Below, piece after piece: positions 14,437-25,715 of a DNA stretch of 64,000 bases. The notes under the pieces are model-generated. The model did not search any database. It was not told the origin of the DNA and saw nothing but the letters and a program-made list of their open reading frames with translations. Made by a program: the position numbers and the translations under genes. The DNA comes from Talpa occidentalis (lineage: Eukaryota; Chordata; Mammalia; Eulipotyphla; Talpidae), in NCBI RefSeq assembly GCF_014898055.3, contig NW_023601433.1, positions 67,404,767-67,468,766 of the forward strand. Reading direction: 5' to 3'. Position 1 is the stretch's first letter. Every line of letters starts with the position of its first letter.

Positions 14437-16253
14437 TTGAGTTGGTTTTTGTGTATGGTGTGAGGTAGTAGTCAAGCTTCATTCTTTTGCATGTAGTGAC
14501 CCAGTTTTCCCAGCACCATTTATTGAACAAACTTTCTTTGCTCCAATGCATATTCTTTGCTCCTTTGTCAAAGATTAGTTGACCATAAATCTGTGGGTTT
14601 ATTTCTGAATTTTCTGTTCGATTCCATTGGTCTGTGTGTCTGTTCTTGTTCCAATACCATGCAGTTTTGATGATTATGGCTTTGTAGTACAGTTTGAAGT
14701 CTGGGAGTGTGATGCCTCCATTCCCTTCTTTTTTTTTCAGGAGAGCTTTGGCTATTTGGGGTTTTTGGTGATTCCATATAAATTTCATGAAGAATTGTTC
14801 TATTTGTTGAAGAATGTCATTGAAATTTTTTTTGGAATAGCATTGAATCTGTATATTGCTTTTGGTAGGATGACCATTTTAATAATGTTTATTCTTCCAA
14901 TCCATGGGCAGGGGATGTCTTTCCATTTCTTTGTGTCTTCTTCCATTTCTTTTAACAGTGTTTTATAGTTTTCTTTGTATAGGTCCTTTACCTCTTTTGT
15001 TAGATTTATTCCCAAGTATTTGATTTTTTTTTTTTTTGCTTCGATAATAAAAGGGATTTTTTTTTTATTTCTTCTTCAGATTTATTGTTTGTGTATAGGA
15101 AGGCTACTGATTTTTGCGTGTTGATTTTGTATCCTGCCACTTTACTGAACTGATTGATGAGTTCAATTAGTTTTTCTGTGGAGTTTTTGGGGTTCTCTAT
15201 GTATATTATCATATCATCTGCAAATAGTGATAGTTTGACTTCTTCTTTTCCTATTTGGATTCCTTGGATGTCTTTCTCTTGTCTTATTGCTCTGGCTAGG
15301 ACTTCCAGTATTATATTGAAAAGCAGTGGTGAGAGTGGACATCCTTGTCTTGTGCCAGATCTTAATGGAAATGCTTTCAGCTTTTCGCCATTGAGAATGA
15401 TACTGGCTGTTGGCTTGTCATAGATGGCCTTTATGATGTTGAGGTATGTTCCTTGTATCCCAAGAATTTCAAGGGCTTTTATCATGAATGGGTGTTGCAC
15501 TTTGTCGAAAGCTTTCTCGGCATCTATTGATATTATCATATGGTTTTTATATTTCTTTTTGTTGATGTGTTGGATAACGTTGATTGATTTTCGGATGTTG
15601 AACCATCCTTGTGTCCTTGGAATGAATCCTACTTGGTCGTGGTGAATTATGGATACATTGTTGGATTCTGATAGCTAAAATTTTATTGAGGATTTTTGCA
15701 TCAGTGTTCATTAGGGAGATTGGCCTGTGGTTTTCCTTTTTTGTGTTGTCCTTGTTCGGTTTTGGTATTAGTGTAATGTTGGCTTCATAGAACGTGTTTG
15801 GTATTATCCCTTCCTTCTCAATTTTTTGGAAGAGTTTGTGAAGGATAGTCACTAATTCGTCTCTGAATGTTTGGTAGAATTCATTTGTAAATCCATCAGG
15901 TCCTGGGCTTTTGTTTTTGGGGAGATTTTTGATTACCATTTCAATTTCGCTGCTTGTAATTGGTCTATTTAGGTGTTCTATTTCTTCGTTATCTAGCTTT
16001 GGGTGATTGTAGAGTTGTAGGAATTTGTCCATCTCCTCTAGATCGTTGAACTTGTTTCCATATAATTGTTCATAGTAGTTTCTGATTATTCTTTTGATTT
16101 CAGCTGTGTCCGTTGTGATTTCTCCTCTTTCATTTATGATCCTGTTTTATTTGTGCTTTCTCCCTTTTTTCCTTTGTGAGCCTGGCTAGTGGTTTGTCTA
16201 TTTTATTTATTTTTTCGAAGAACCAGCTTTTGGTTTCAATGTTATATTGTTTT

Positions 16254-16637
16254 AATTTCTGTTGCTTAATAGTTTAAAGTGAGGTAATATTTTTTCCTTT
16301 TTTCTGAGAATTTCTTTGGCTACTAAAGTCCTTCATGATTTATATAAATTTCAATTTTTTCCAGTTTCTTTGATGAATATTGTTGGTGTACTGATGAGGA
16401 TTATGTTAAATTTATATATCTTTTTTGATATAAAAGTCATGTGGATTATACCAATTCTGCCCATCCATAAATATGGACTATTTTCTCCATCTCCTATGCC
16501 AAAACCCTTTAATAGCGTCTTCTGGGTTACATTGAGAAAGTCCCTCTCTTTGGTTACTTCCTAGATATTTGATTCTTCTTAAAGCAATTATGAATGGAAT
16601 TATTGTCATGATTTCTTTTTCACTTGTTCATTAGTTT
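16254..16637 (-). mobile_element. Older LINE-1, upstream continuation
   Basis: This resumes the L1 sequence that stops at 12507. Text such as 'gagaatttctttggctacta', 'ttgatgaatattg' and 'tcctagatatttgattctt' corresponds to the ORF2 region that should follow. Joining 12507 to 16254 restores a continuous L1, which shows the young L1 at 12518-16243 is an insertion. It ends where the SINE tail begins at about 16637. Confidence 0.82.
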
Positions 16638-16918
16638 TTTTTTTTTTTTTTAAGATTAATTTATTTATTTATACAAGCACTGGGTACAGTCAGAAGCGCG
16701 GGAGGGTGAGAGAATTCACCAGAGCCAGAGCGGGGAGCAGAGCTGGCAGAAGGACCAAAGTACACTGTTGAGGGGAGCAGCGGGCGGCAGGAGAGGTCTG
16801 CGCGCCATGTGGGACCCTCCTCTGGTGGCCGGGGAGCAGCCAGGGATCGAACTGGCGCCGCAGAGGCCTCGGGCAGCCTCGCAACCCAGTGCTCAACCGC
16901 TACGCCACGGGGAGGCCC
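16638..16918 (-). mobile_element. SINE, young (Y) type
   Basis: Y body from 'aagattaatttatttattt' tail to 'ccacggggaggccc'. The TSD is masked by T/A-rich flanks. It directly abuts the broken SINE at 16919. Confidence 0.93.
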
Positions 16919-17067
16919 TATTTATTTATTTCTTTATGATTTATTTTTCATTTATACAAGAACTGGGGTACAGGTCAGCGGCGCGGGAGGGTGAGCGGAT
17001 TCACCAGAGACATAATGGGGAGCAGAACAGGCAGAGTCAGTGAAATGAACTGTTGAGGGGAGCAGTG
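16919..17067 (-). mobile_element. Broken SINE: 3' half only, tRNA head missing
   Basis: Antisense SINE body from 'tttatacaagaactggggt' through 'gaactgttgaggggagcagtg'. The B box and A box part is absent and the sequence changes at 17068 into one arm of a perfect inverted repeat. O-type body with a Y-like 'ggcgcgggagggtgag'. Confidence 0.9.
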
Positions 17068-17198
17068 GGAATTCAAATTGAGAATCATTTGAGATACCAA
17101 AAAGGGCAAAATATCTTTCTACAGATCTGTTTTACTTTTCCAAAAGATTCAAACTGTCCAGAAAAGATAGAAATAATTTAAATGTTCATGTGAGTAAT
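17068..17198. repeat. Perfect 131-bp inverted repeat, left arm
   Basis: Every base is the reverse complement of 19647-19777. It begins 'ggaattcaaattgagaatca' and ends 'gttcatgtgagtaat', followed by 'gtgt' and A15 (17203-17217). The left flank is a SINE body cut in half. The spacer to the right arm is 2,448 bp. Confidence 0.97.
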
Positions 17199-17276
17199 GT
17201 GTAAAAAAAAAAAAAAAGTGAAATGTTTTGGGGGTGGAGGCTTCTGCTTTTCAGTTTAGAAAGTAATAGTTTCCAG

Positions 17277-17550
17277 GGCCTCACTGGTGGCACAAGCAGT
17301 TAAGCACAGCACTCTGAAGCTAGCTGCAGCCTCTGTAGCACGAGTTCGATCCCTGGCCAGCCAAGGAGCTACCTACGTGGTGCAGCAGAAGTCTCCTGTC
17401 TCACCCACTCTGCTCAGCAGTATTTTTAGTCAGTCTGCCTGTTCTGCTCCCCACTCTGTCTCTGGCGAATCCTCTCACCCTCCTGCACCTCTGGCCTGTA
17501 CCCCAGTTCTTAATATGCATAAATAGATAAATCTTTAAAAAAAAATAAGG
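17277..17550 (+). mobile_element. SINE, old (O) type
   Basis: Head 'tggcacaagcagttaagcac', B box 'agttcgatccc', tail 'ataaatctttaaaa'. TSD around agtttccag (17268-17276) versus aatttccag (17554-17562). Confidence 0.93.
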
Positions 17551-17823
17551 AACAATTTCCAGAGTGTAGTTCACAGATGACATGTATGTTTTGTATATAT
17601 CCTTTTGAACTGTCTTTAGTTACTGGATGACCATGAAGGAATTGGTGTTTTTAAGTAAAGGAAGGATCATAATAGACCAAGGAAAGAAATAAACCAAAAA
17701 TATAAAAAAGTCGTGTCATTGAATTGTAAATATTTAGACGGAAAGCTTGACATTTCTAATTCAGTTATCCTGCAGTTTTTCCCCAAAAGGAGTAGTGTTG
17801 GATAGTTTTAAGAAAAGTTTTTA

Positions 17824-18100
17824 GGGCCTCCCTCATGGCGCAAGGGGTTGAGCACCGCACTGTGAAGCAATTCTGCAGCTTCTGTAGCCGGCCGGCTACA
17901 GATCCCCGGCCGGCCAGGGAGCAACCCACATGGTGCAGCAGACCTTTCCTGTCTTGCCCGCTGTGCCTATCAGCAGTGTATTTCAGTCAGTCTGCCTGTT
18001 CTGTTCCCCACTCTGGCTCTGGTAAAGTCTCTCTCACACACACCCCCACTTCTATGGCCTGTACCCCAGTTCTTGTAAGCATAAATAAATCTTTAAAAAC
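17824..18100 (+). mobile_element. SINE, old (O) type with B box replaced by a palindrome
   Basis: The usual 'gcacgagttcgatcc' is replaced by an 18-bp perfect palindrome tgtagccggccggctaca at 17883-17900, then 'gatccccggccggcc'. TSD aaagttttta (17814-17823, 18101-18110). Confidence 0.92.
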
Positions 18101-18169
18101 AAAGTTTTTATCAGCATATTTTGGTGAGGTGAAAGAAATGTCAAAAGTACTAAATATTCTGTGATTTTT

Positions 18170-18415
18170 TTCCCCAAAAGATTTATTTATGCATACAAGA
18201 ATTAGGGTACAGGCCAGAGATGGGGGGGGGATGATGAGGGGATTCACCAGAGACAGAGTGGGGAACAGAACATGCAGATTGACTGAAATACGCTGCTGAG
18301 GGGAGAAGTCTGCTATGCCACGTGGGTCACTTCCTGCCTGGGGATTTTGCGCTGCAGTGGCTGTGGATAGCTTCATAGTGCTGCATCTTAACCCCTTGTG
18401 CCACCAGAGAGGCCC
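18170..18415 (-). mobile_element. SINE, old (O) type
   Basis: Antisense copy with a 9-10 G run near 18220. Perfect TSD tattctgtgattttt (18155-18169, 18416-18430). Confidence 0.94.
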
Positions 18416-18451
18416 TATTCTGTGATTTTTACTGCTCCTGTTAGTGCTGTT

Positions 18452-18453
18452 AA

Positions 18454-18486
<33 letters not shown>

Positions 18487-18488
18487 CT
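18452..18488. repeat. (AAC)n microsatellite
   Basis: About eleven tandem AAC units just right of a SINE TSD. Confidence 0.95.
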
Positions 18489-19646
18489 AGGTTTCAGATA
18501 GTAGAACTGAAACCATCCACTCATCTAGTTATCATTTGTGACATGTCCTGTTGTTAGAGTCAGCATAACATTGCTGGGAGCATATTACCAGAAATTGATG
18601 GAAACATGAGGAATACATAGAGCTCCTATGTGTTGTGATAGACATGTATAAATCAGTGATTATTAAAAGGATGTAGAATGAGCAAGGATTCACAAATACT
18701 AATGTTGTTCACCTAACTTAGTCTAACAAGGCCAAAGAGAGGAAAGGATCCAAAAATAGGATACTTTAGGTTCCAACTTCACTAAATTTTAAATCGAGTA
18801 AGAGGTTTCCCAGTGCTCTCTATGAGGGGAGGAGAAAGGTAGGAGCCATATGAGTGACTATTAATTTTATAGATGGAAGGAGCAAAAACTTTGAAGTAGG
18901 AATAAGCCAGGAGGATGATAGGGGAGGGAAGAGTGGATGGTATAGAGAACAAATGGCAGTGTTGGTAGAACTTTGAATGAGCTATGCGGAATGCCATAGA
19001 GGTTGTTTGCCACCAGGTTTTCAGGGGTCTCATATATAGTATTGAAGAACTTGAACTTTTTATTGAAGAGTTTTTATTACTTGGGAGGAATATGCTCAGA
19101 TCTACCCAATTTAATGGATAAGTGAAAGGGGAGAATTGGAGTAAGGAGGGTAGATGGGATGAATAGTTACATAGAAATACTTAGGCTTTCACATTGTTCC
19201 AGGGAGGGAAGGGTCTGAAGTAGGAGAGTGGAGGAGTGAATAAGAATGGATAGAGACATTTAGGTAATAAGAGATTTGATTGACCGACTTGGTGATTAGT
19301 TTATTGTGTCACAGAAGACAGGAAGGAAGAAAAATCAGAATTGCTTCTCAGTTTCAAGAAATTAACTACCACACACATTATCACCACCAGACATAGAGTT
19401 TATATAGTAGAATTAATTGACTTGATTCTTAGAACAAAGATGCTAAATTTAAAATTCTTGGCATATGTTGGTGGAATTTAATACCTTGTTTGTAAATCAA
19501 GTCTTGTGTTGACAAGTTGTTTGCTAGCATATATTAACAATATGTTAATAAGGTCACAAGGTATAATTCACATTTCTGCCAAAACATTGAATATTTGCTT
19601 TTGTATGTATCTAATATATGTTTGTTTTGCTTGACACTTTATTCTA

Positions 19647-19777
19647 ATTACTCACATGAACATTTAAATTATTTCTATCTTTTCTGGACAGTTTGAATCT
19701 TTTGGAAAAGTAAAACAGATCTGTAGAAAGATATTTTGCCCTTTTTGGTATCTCAAATGATTCTCAATTTGAATTCC
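19647..19777. repeat. Perfect 131-bp inverted repeat, right arm
   Basis: Starts 'attactcacatgaacattta', ends 'tcaatttgaattcc'. Its flanks look like ordinary intron with no poly(A), so it is the likelier original locus. An AATAAA on the minus strand lies just outside the arm (within 'actttattctaatta', 19636-19650). Confidence 0.97.
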
Positions 19778-20509
19778 TTTATTTGGCTTCTCTCAATTTT
19801 CTCCTTTTTCTTTCCCTCCCTTCTCCATATACATACACATACTCATTCTGTTATATTTCTCTTTTCTCAGGGAATTTTTAAAATTATGTTTATTCTTTGT
19901 TTTTTGCTTTTGGGTGCGGCTTCACTTTTAACTCCAAGAGCCAGAGACTGTTAAATAGGGTTTATTAAACATTGTGAAAGAATGGGAATATAATTTCCCG
20001 AAGTATTATTTGTTTGCTTCTCTTACTTTCAAAGGCAGAATTCCAGTCTCAACTTCTGGAAATGCAAAACACAGTGATTAACTTAAAATACCTTATGGGA
20101 TTAAACTCTTTAATCTCACCAACATACAAATTGCCTATGTCAGTTCGCTTCATGTTCATGTGTTGTCTTGGCTACTTCTAGATGATAGGTATTTATATAA
20201 TATAATCTGCTAAATATAAGATTTTATAAAAACTCATACTTAAAGGGGAGATTGCATTGTTAGGCAATATGATATTGAAACAAGGCAGGTTTGACAGATT
20301 GTGGTTTTGTGGGTTTTTTGTTTTGGTGGGGGATAGAACCAATATTATAATGGGGTTTAAATTTAAGATCAAAGACTATTTTAATTAAAAATTAAATGTA
20401 CTAAAACACAAATGTAGTTGAATAAAAGGCTATGTAGTGTTACAGCATAGATGGAGCGTTGGACCAGGACCTAGAAAGTCAGATCTTGAATGCTGTCCTT
20501 TTCATCTTT

Positions 20510-20782
20510 TTTTTTTTAAAAGGATTTATTTATTTATGCATACAAGAACTGGGGTAGAGGCCAGAGGTGCAGAGGTATGAGAGGATTCTCCAAAGAGAGG
20601 GTAGGGAGCAGAACAGGCAGACTGACTGAAATACATTGCTGAGGGGAGCAGAGGGTGAGGCAGAAGAGGTCTCCTGTGCCATGTGGGTAGCTCCCTGGCT
20701 GGCTGGGGATCGAACTCCTGCTGCAGAGGCTGGGGATAGCTTCATAGTGCTGTGCTTAACCCCTTGCACCCCCAGGGAGACC
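20510..20782 (-). mobile_element. SINE, old (O) type
   Basis: TSD ctgtccttttcatcttt (20493-20509) versus ctgtcctttccatcttt (20783-20799). Confidence 0.94.
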
Positions 20783-21600
20783 CTGTCCTTTCCATCTTTG
20801 ATGAGGGTACTATAGTCTCGTCTCTTTTTTGTCTTTATCTAGTTTGTTTCCGTTTCCACGTAATCACTAATTCACCTTCCTATTTCATCTGAATTTCCTA
20901 CAGTGTTTTCAGTTCTAAATTTCTAACAGGGCAACTTTCTTCTAACAGGTATAGAACCCATTTTCATCTAGAAAAACACAGGTACCTGTATATCATTTCA
21001 TCTCCAGAAATTGAGCATAGAGGGCAATTTTTACAAGAGGTATGAGTTGTCCAGGTGTCCTTTACCATTATGTCTTATAAATGTTCCATCTAAACAAATA
21101 TTGAAAAAACTTATAAATTGTTCTTGATGTCCATATACTAGACTGCAGGTGCTGTGTTCTGCACAAAGTTAAGAATTTTTCTTTACTTTGCATAAACTTA
21201 GAGTATATTCAGTAATTCATAAAGGATTTTTAGAGCAACTTTTGAAAGAGGTGATTTTAGGTCACTTAATGACTTCGTTAGAAACAGAGCCACCTCTCCT
21301 GGTGTTAGGATTTCTTTTTTTCCCTCATTGTATAACATTAGCACATTTAAATTGGGGTATACATTATTAGTCTACTTTATGTCAGCTTAGAATCATTTTG
21401 TATATAATTGAGTAAACTGATTTGTGTGAGTTGATTTTAAAAGTCTTAGCAAAGTATAGCAGGTTGCCATGGAGACATACTTTGAAGACATGTCAAAGCT
21501 TTTTAAACCAGTGGTTTTTTTTTTTAATCCTTTTTTGGCCCTCAAATTTCTGGTCAAATATAAGGAATCATTCCTCAGAATAATACTCACTCCAAATATG

Positions 21601-21871
21601 GGCCTCCCAGGTGGCGCAGCGGTTGAGCGCTGGGTTGCGAAGCTGCCCGCAGCCTCTGCAGCGCCGGTTCGATCCCCGGCTGCTCCCCGGCCACCGGAGG
21701 AGGGTCCCACATGGCGCGTAGACCCTTCCTGCCGCCCGCTGCTCCCCTCAGCAGTGTACTTCGGTCCTTCTGCCTGCTCTGCTCCCTGCTTTGGCTCTGG
21801 TGAATTCTCTCACCCTCCCGCGCTTCTGACTGTACCCAGTGCTCGTATAAATAAATAAATAAATAAACAAA

Positions 21872-21910
<39 letters not shown>

Positions 21911-21931
21911 ATCTTAAAAAAACAATTAAAA
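21601..21931 (+). mobile_element. SINE, young (Y) type with long AAAT tail
   Basis: Intact A box and B box, body, then about 16 AAAT units (21847-21911) and 'atcttaaaaa'. TSD aatactcactccaaatatg (21582-21600) versus aataatcactgcaaatatg (21932-21950). Confidence 0.95.
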
Positions 21932-22138
21932 AATAATCACTGCAAATATGATATATATTTCACATATATTCTGGAGGATAGTAGGAATACGAATACCTCT
22001 TGATAATCAGTCAAACTCTGTTTCCCACTCATGATGAGAATTATCAAATTTTAGATTGCATCAAATAAATATATAAATAACAATTTAATATTTAATGTAT
22101 TTAAAAATCTTAACATTTTTATTTTTAAATAAGAGTTA

Positions 22139-22422
22139 TAGGGCCTCCCCGGTGGCGCAGCGGTTGAGCGCTGGGCTGCGAAGGTGCCTGCAGCCTCTGC
22201 AGCGCCAGTTCGATCCCCGGCTGCTCCCCGGCCACCAGAGGAGGGTCCCACATGGCGCGCAGACCTCTCCTGCCGCCCGCTGCTCCCCTCAGCAGTGTAC
22301 TTCGGTCCTTCTGCCTGCTCTGCTCCCCACCCTGGCTCTGGTGAATTCTCTCACCCTCCCGTGCTTCTGACTGTACCCAGTGCTTATAGAAATAAATAAT
22401 AAAAAATAAATCTTAAAAAAAA
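22139..22422 (+). mobile_element. SINE, young (Y) type
   Basis: Intact A/B boxes. TSD aaataagagtta (22127-22138, 22423-22434). Confidence 0.95.
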
Positions 22423-22746
22423 AAATAAGAGTTACAATGATACCAAGTGTACACCCAGATATTCCTGGCTCATAATTTTGAATGACTGTAACTGTGCTTA
22501 TACCATAATTTGCTTAACCATTGCTGTATTACTGAACACTGAAGTTATACCAGGTATTTTTGTCATAAATAAAAGTGTGACAGAAATCTTGTTTCACCAA
22601 GCCTATTTCTAAAGTTCTAATATTGTCTCATTATTTCCTAAATATATATAATTGTCATCTAATAGTTTATGATAGTGCCGTTTTTAGCACACAATTTCCT
22701 TTTCTGATTTATTATTATTATTTTTTAATATATTGTATTTGTAATT

Positions 22747-23024
22747 TTTTAAAAAAGGATTTATTTATTTATTTATACAAGCACTGGGTACAGTCAGAAG
22801 CGCGGGAGGGTGAGAGAATTCACCAGAGCCAGAGCAGGGAGCAGAGCAGGCAGAAGGACTGAAGTACACTGCTGAGGGGAGCAGGGGGCAGCAGGAGAGG
22901 TCTGCACGCCATGTGGGACCCTCCTCCAGTGGCCGGGGAGCAGCCGGGGATTGAACCGGTGTTGCAGAGGCTGCGGGCAGCTTCGCAACCCAGCGCTCAA
23001 CCACTGCGCCACCGGGGAGGCCCT
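22747..23024 (-). mobile_element. SINE, young (Y) type
   Basis: Antisense full-length Y copy. The left tail is T/A-rich, and the TSD is uncertain (perhaps tctgatttatt near 22702 versus tctgacttatt at 23024). Confidence 0.93.
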
Positions 23025-23126
23025 CTGACTTATTTTTTTTGTTCATTGATAATGAAAAATGATAACCAATTTAATTTTTGTTTGGTTACTTATCAGGTCA
23101 TTTCACATTTAAAAAATGATATCCTA

Positions 23127-23411
23127 GGCCCTCCCCTGGTGGCACAGCGGTTGAGTGCTGAGCTGCGAAGCTGCCCGCAGCCTCTGCAGCGCCGGTTCGA
23201 TCCCCAGCCACCAGCGAGTGTCCCACATGGCGTGACAGACCTCTCCTGTCTTGCCCGCTGCTCCTCTCAGCAGTGTGTTTCCTCAGTCTGCCTGTTCTGT
23301 TCCCTGCTCTGGCTCTGGTGAATTCTCTCGCCCTCCCGCGCTTCTGACTGTACCCAGTGCTTGTATAAATAAATAAATAAATCTTTTAAAAAGATAAAAA
23401 TAAAAAAAATA
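23127..23411 (+). mobile_element. SINE, intermediate (I) type
   Basis: Short head-body junction 'gatccccagccaccagcgag' (no 'ggctgctcccc'), 'tcctcagtctgcctg' O-like body and Y-like 'gcgcttctgactgtaccc' tail. TSD weak: aatgatatc (23115-23123) versus aatgaaatc (23415-23423). Confidence 0.92.
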
Positions 23412-24828
23412 AACAATGAAATCTTTTTTAAAATGTATTTCTCAGTAATTAGGTTATATAAGAACATGTAGTATGTACTAAATATAGTGTTGTTTTTTTT
23501 AACACCTGTAGTGCAAACATTAGTCTCTGTATGACCAAATCTCAACACACAAGCATTCAGAAGCTATGTAGAACTAAGGAAGCTCTATATCACAGTCCTA
23601 TTACCATTTAGCAAAGTTTCAGGAAATTGACATAGTCAGCTATAGCTCTTACACTGACTCATTCTCTACAGGTGGTTCAAGCCAGATATTTTCTGTATGA
23701 TGTGACACATAGAAGGCAAAACGAGGCAACTTCTCTTGAAGTTTTCATAGTCATATGGAAGATTTAAATGACTGGTTCATTGTCAGAGACTATTAAGAAG
23801 GAAAGTTCAGTTGTCATAATGTTTACATCTATAGCATTAAAACCCAAAATGCTGAAGTAAAAAATATAAAGGATTGTCAGACATTAATGTCTTTTGTGCC
23901 ATATAATTCATTCTCTTTTGATGAAAATCACATATTTGGATATGTTGACAGTGATTTTTCTCATAGCTATGGGAACACTTTGACAACATATTACTGCAGA
24001 CTTGATAAATATAAGGAGTAATAGGATGAGCAGAGGTGCTAGTAGATGTTAATAGAAGACATCTAAGAAGCAGTGATCAGGATACATTTTGCTAGATTCT
24101 GAAATTCGCTTAATGACATTTCATCCTCCAAAAGTAATGGGCAGTAGGATCATAGAATAGAAAACCATAAAATGGTGTCAAATAAAAGTAGAGCATCTAG
24201 CAACAAGTTCTAATTTTGATCAGGCTATGCTGCTGGTAGTGATTTTTTCTCAGGCTACAGTTATAGAATACACAGATTACCTTTGTTTTCTGTTATAGTT
24301 CTAATTTTTTCCTTTGAAAGTTCAAAGCATTGTGTTGCTCTGAAACTGTGACCACTCAATTCTAGATAACGTACCATGTAACCTTTTTTAGAGGATAAGT
24401 CAAGTGTCTTTTGTATCTACCATCTATCTTTTCTTCACAATGATGAGGAAACAAAAGAATGCTTTTTAGCTGAGAAAGAAAAAATGTCTGGGTTGAAGTA
24501 GGTTAGTGAATTGAGGTTATACTAGGGTCACATAGATCTTTCTAAGCGTGTAAAAATTATTTTTGGTGTTACCTCATTTCCTTTGGGTTTTCTTCACAAA
24601 CATTTGCTTTTTTTTTTTTTTAAAGTCTTCTTCTGAACCCTTGATTTATCTTTTATAATATGAATAACAGTTTTGAGGTTTATTTCTTGTTGAAATGTTT
24701 TCTAAGGTGTTTACTTAATGCTTTTATAAAGTTTAAATTTGTATCCTACTTACTATAACATTGTTTCTGTTTATCTTAGAAATTGTCATTTCCAAATGAA
24801 TTTATTTCCAATAAACAAAAAAGATAAT

Positions 24829-24848
24829 GAGCTCTCTCTCTCTCTCTT
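24829..24848. repeat. (CT)n microsatellite
   Basis: About eight CT units, overlapping the left TSD of the next SINE. Confidence 0.9.
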
Positions 24849-24859
24849 CCATTATTCTT

Positions 24860-24875
24860 TTTTTTTAAAAAAGAT

Positions 24876-24934
<59 letters not shown>

Positions 24935-25193
24935 TACATACATACATACAAGCACTGGGTACAGTCAGAAGCGCGGGAGGGTGAGAGAATTCACCAGAGC
25001 CAGAGCGGGGAGCAGAGCAGGTAGAAGGACCGAAGCACACTGCTGAGGGGAGCAGCAGGCGGCAGGAGAGGTGTGCGCGCCATGTGGGACCCTCCTCTGG
25101 TGGCCGGGGAGCAGCCGGGGATCGAACCGGTGCTGCAGAGGCTGCGGGCAGCTTCGCAACCCAGCGCTCAACCGCTGCACCACTAGGGAGGCC
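24860..25193 (-). mobile_element. SINE, young (Y) type with long TTTA tail
   Basis: Antisense Y copy whose tail holds about 16 TTTA units plus (ATAC)3 (24875-24950). Perfect 16-bp TSD ctcttccattattctt (24844-24859, 25194-25209). Confidence 0.96.
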
Positions 25194-25264
25194 CTCTTCC
25201 ATTATTCTTAACTGCAAATCATTACCAGCTCACACCAGTTTTCTTAGTCTCTTTATTCATTCCC

Positions 25265-25715
25265 TAGGTCTGCCATAACAAAGTACCACAAACAGTGGCT
25301 TAAACCAGCAGTCACTATTCTTTCACAATTGAGAAAGCTGGAAGTTTGAAATCAAGATATTGGCAGGATTGATTTCTTCTCAGAAATCTGAGAGAGAATA
25401 TGTTTCTTGCCTCCTCCTAGCTTCTGGTGATGGCTGATGGGTGGCATTCTTTGACTTGTAGATTTACCACTGTCATCTCCACCCCATCCACATGGTATAT
25501 ACTTCCTTGTGTCTTTTTTTGTGTTCATATATAAGGACACAGTCATAATAGAGTAGGGGTCTGCCCTACTTTATTATGACCCTGTTTTGACATAATTATA
25601 TCTGCAATTACTTTATTTTCAAATTAGGTCACATTCTGTGGTACAGGGGTTGATTTAGAACTTCACATTCCTTTTTTTTAGGGAGATATAATTCAACCTT
25701 TAATAGTTCACCCTT
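25265..25715 (+). repeat. Old interspersed repeat ('ccataacaaagtaccac' type)
   Basis: The motif order (ccataacaaagtaccacaaa, tggcttaaac, hydrophobic middle, ataaggacacagtcataat, gacataattatatctgcaat) is that of a common old mammalian repeat, probably an LTR or a DNA element. I cannot name it with certainty. Confidence 0.5.

Larger units (their letters stand above)
12518..16243 (-). mobile_element. Young LINE-1 (about 2.9 kb of L1), broken by a solo LTR and a SINE
   Basis: The L1 runs from a 3' tail and C-rich 3' UTR near 12518-12620 back through ORF2 to a 5' truncation near 16243. It is split by the LTR at 13574-14042 and the SINE at 14117-14436. The C-terminal part (12695-13558) is one open frame of 287 codons. 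The reverse-transcriptase part is readable with the [12 protein letters not shown] catalytic motif (Phe-Ala-Asp-Asp at about 15224-15213) and [15 protein letters not shown]. Frameshifts near 15010 and 15540 and the insertions make it inactive. The insertion lies inside an older L1, with a short shared flank atattgtttt at 12508-12517 and 16244-16253. Confidence 0.92.

Noticed and set aside
17068..17198. The 131-bp arm as a snoRNA
   Set aside because: No C/D boxes and no ACA near the end in either orientation.
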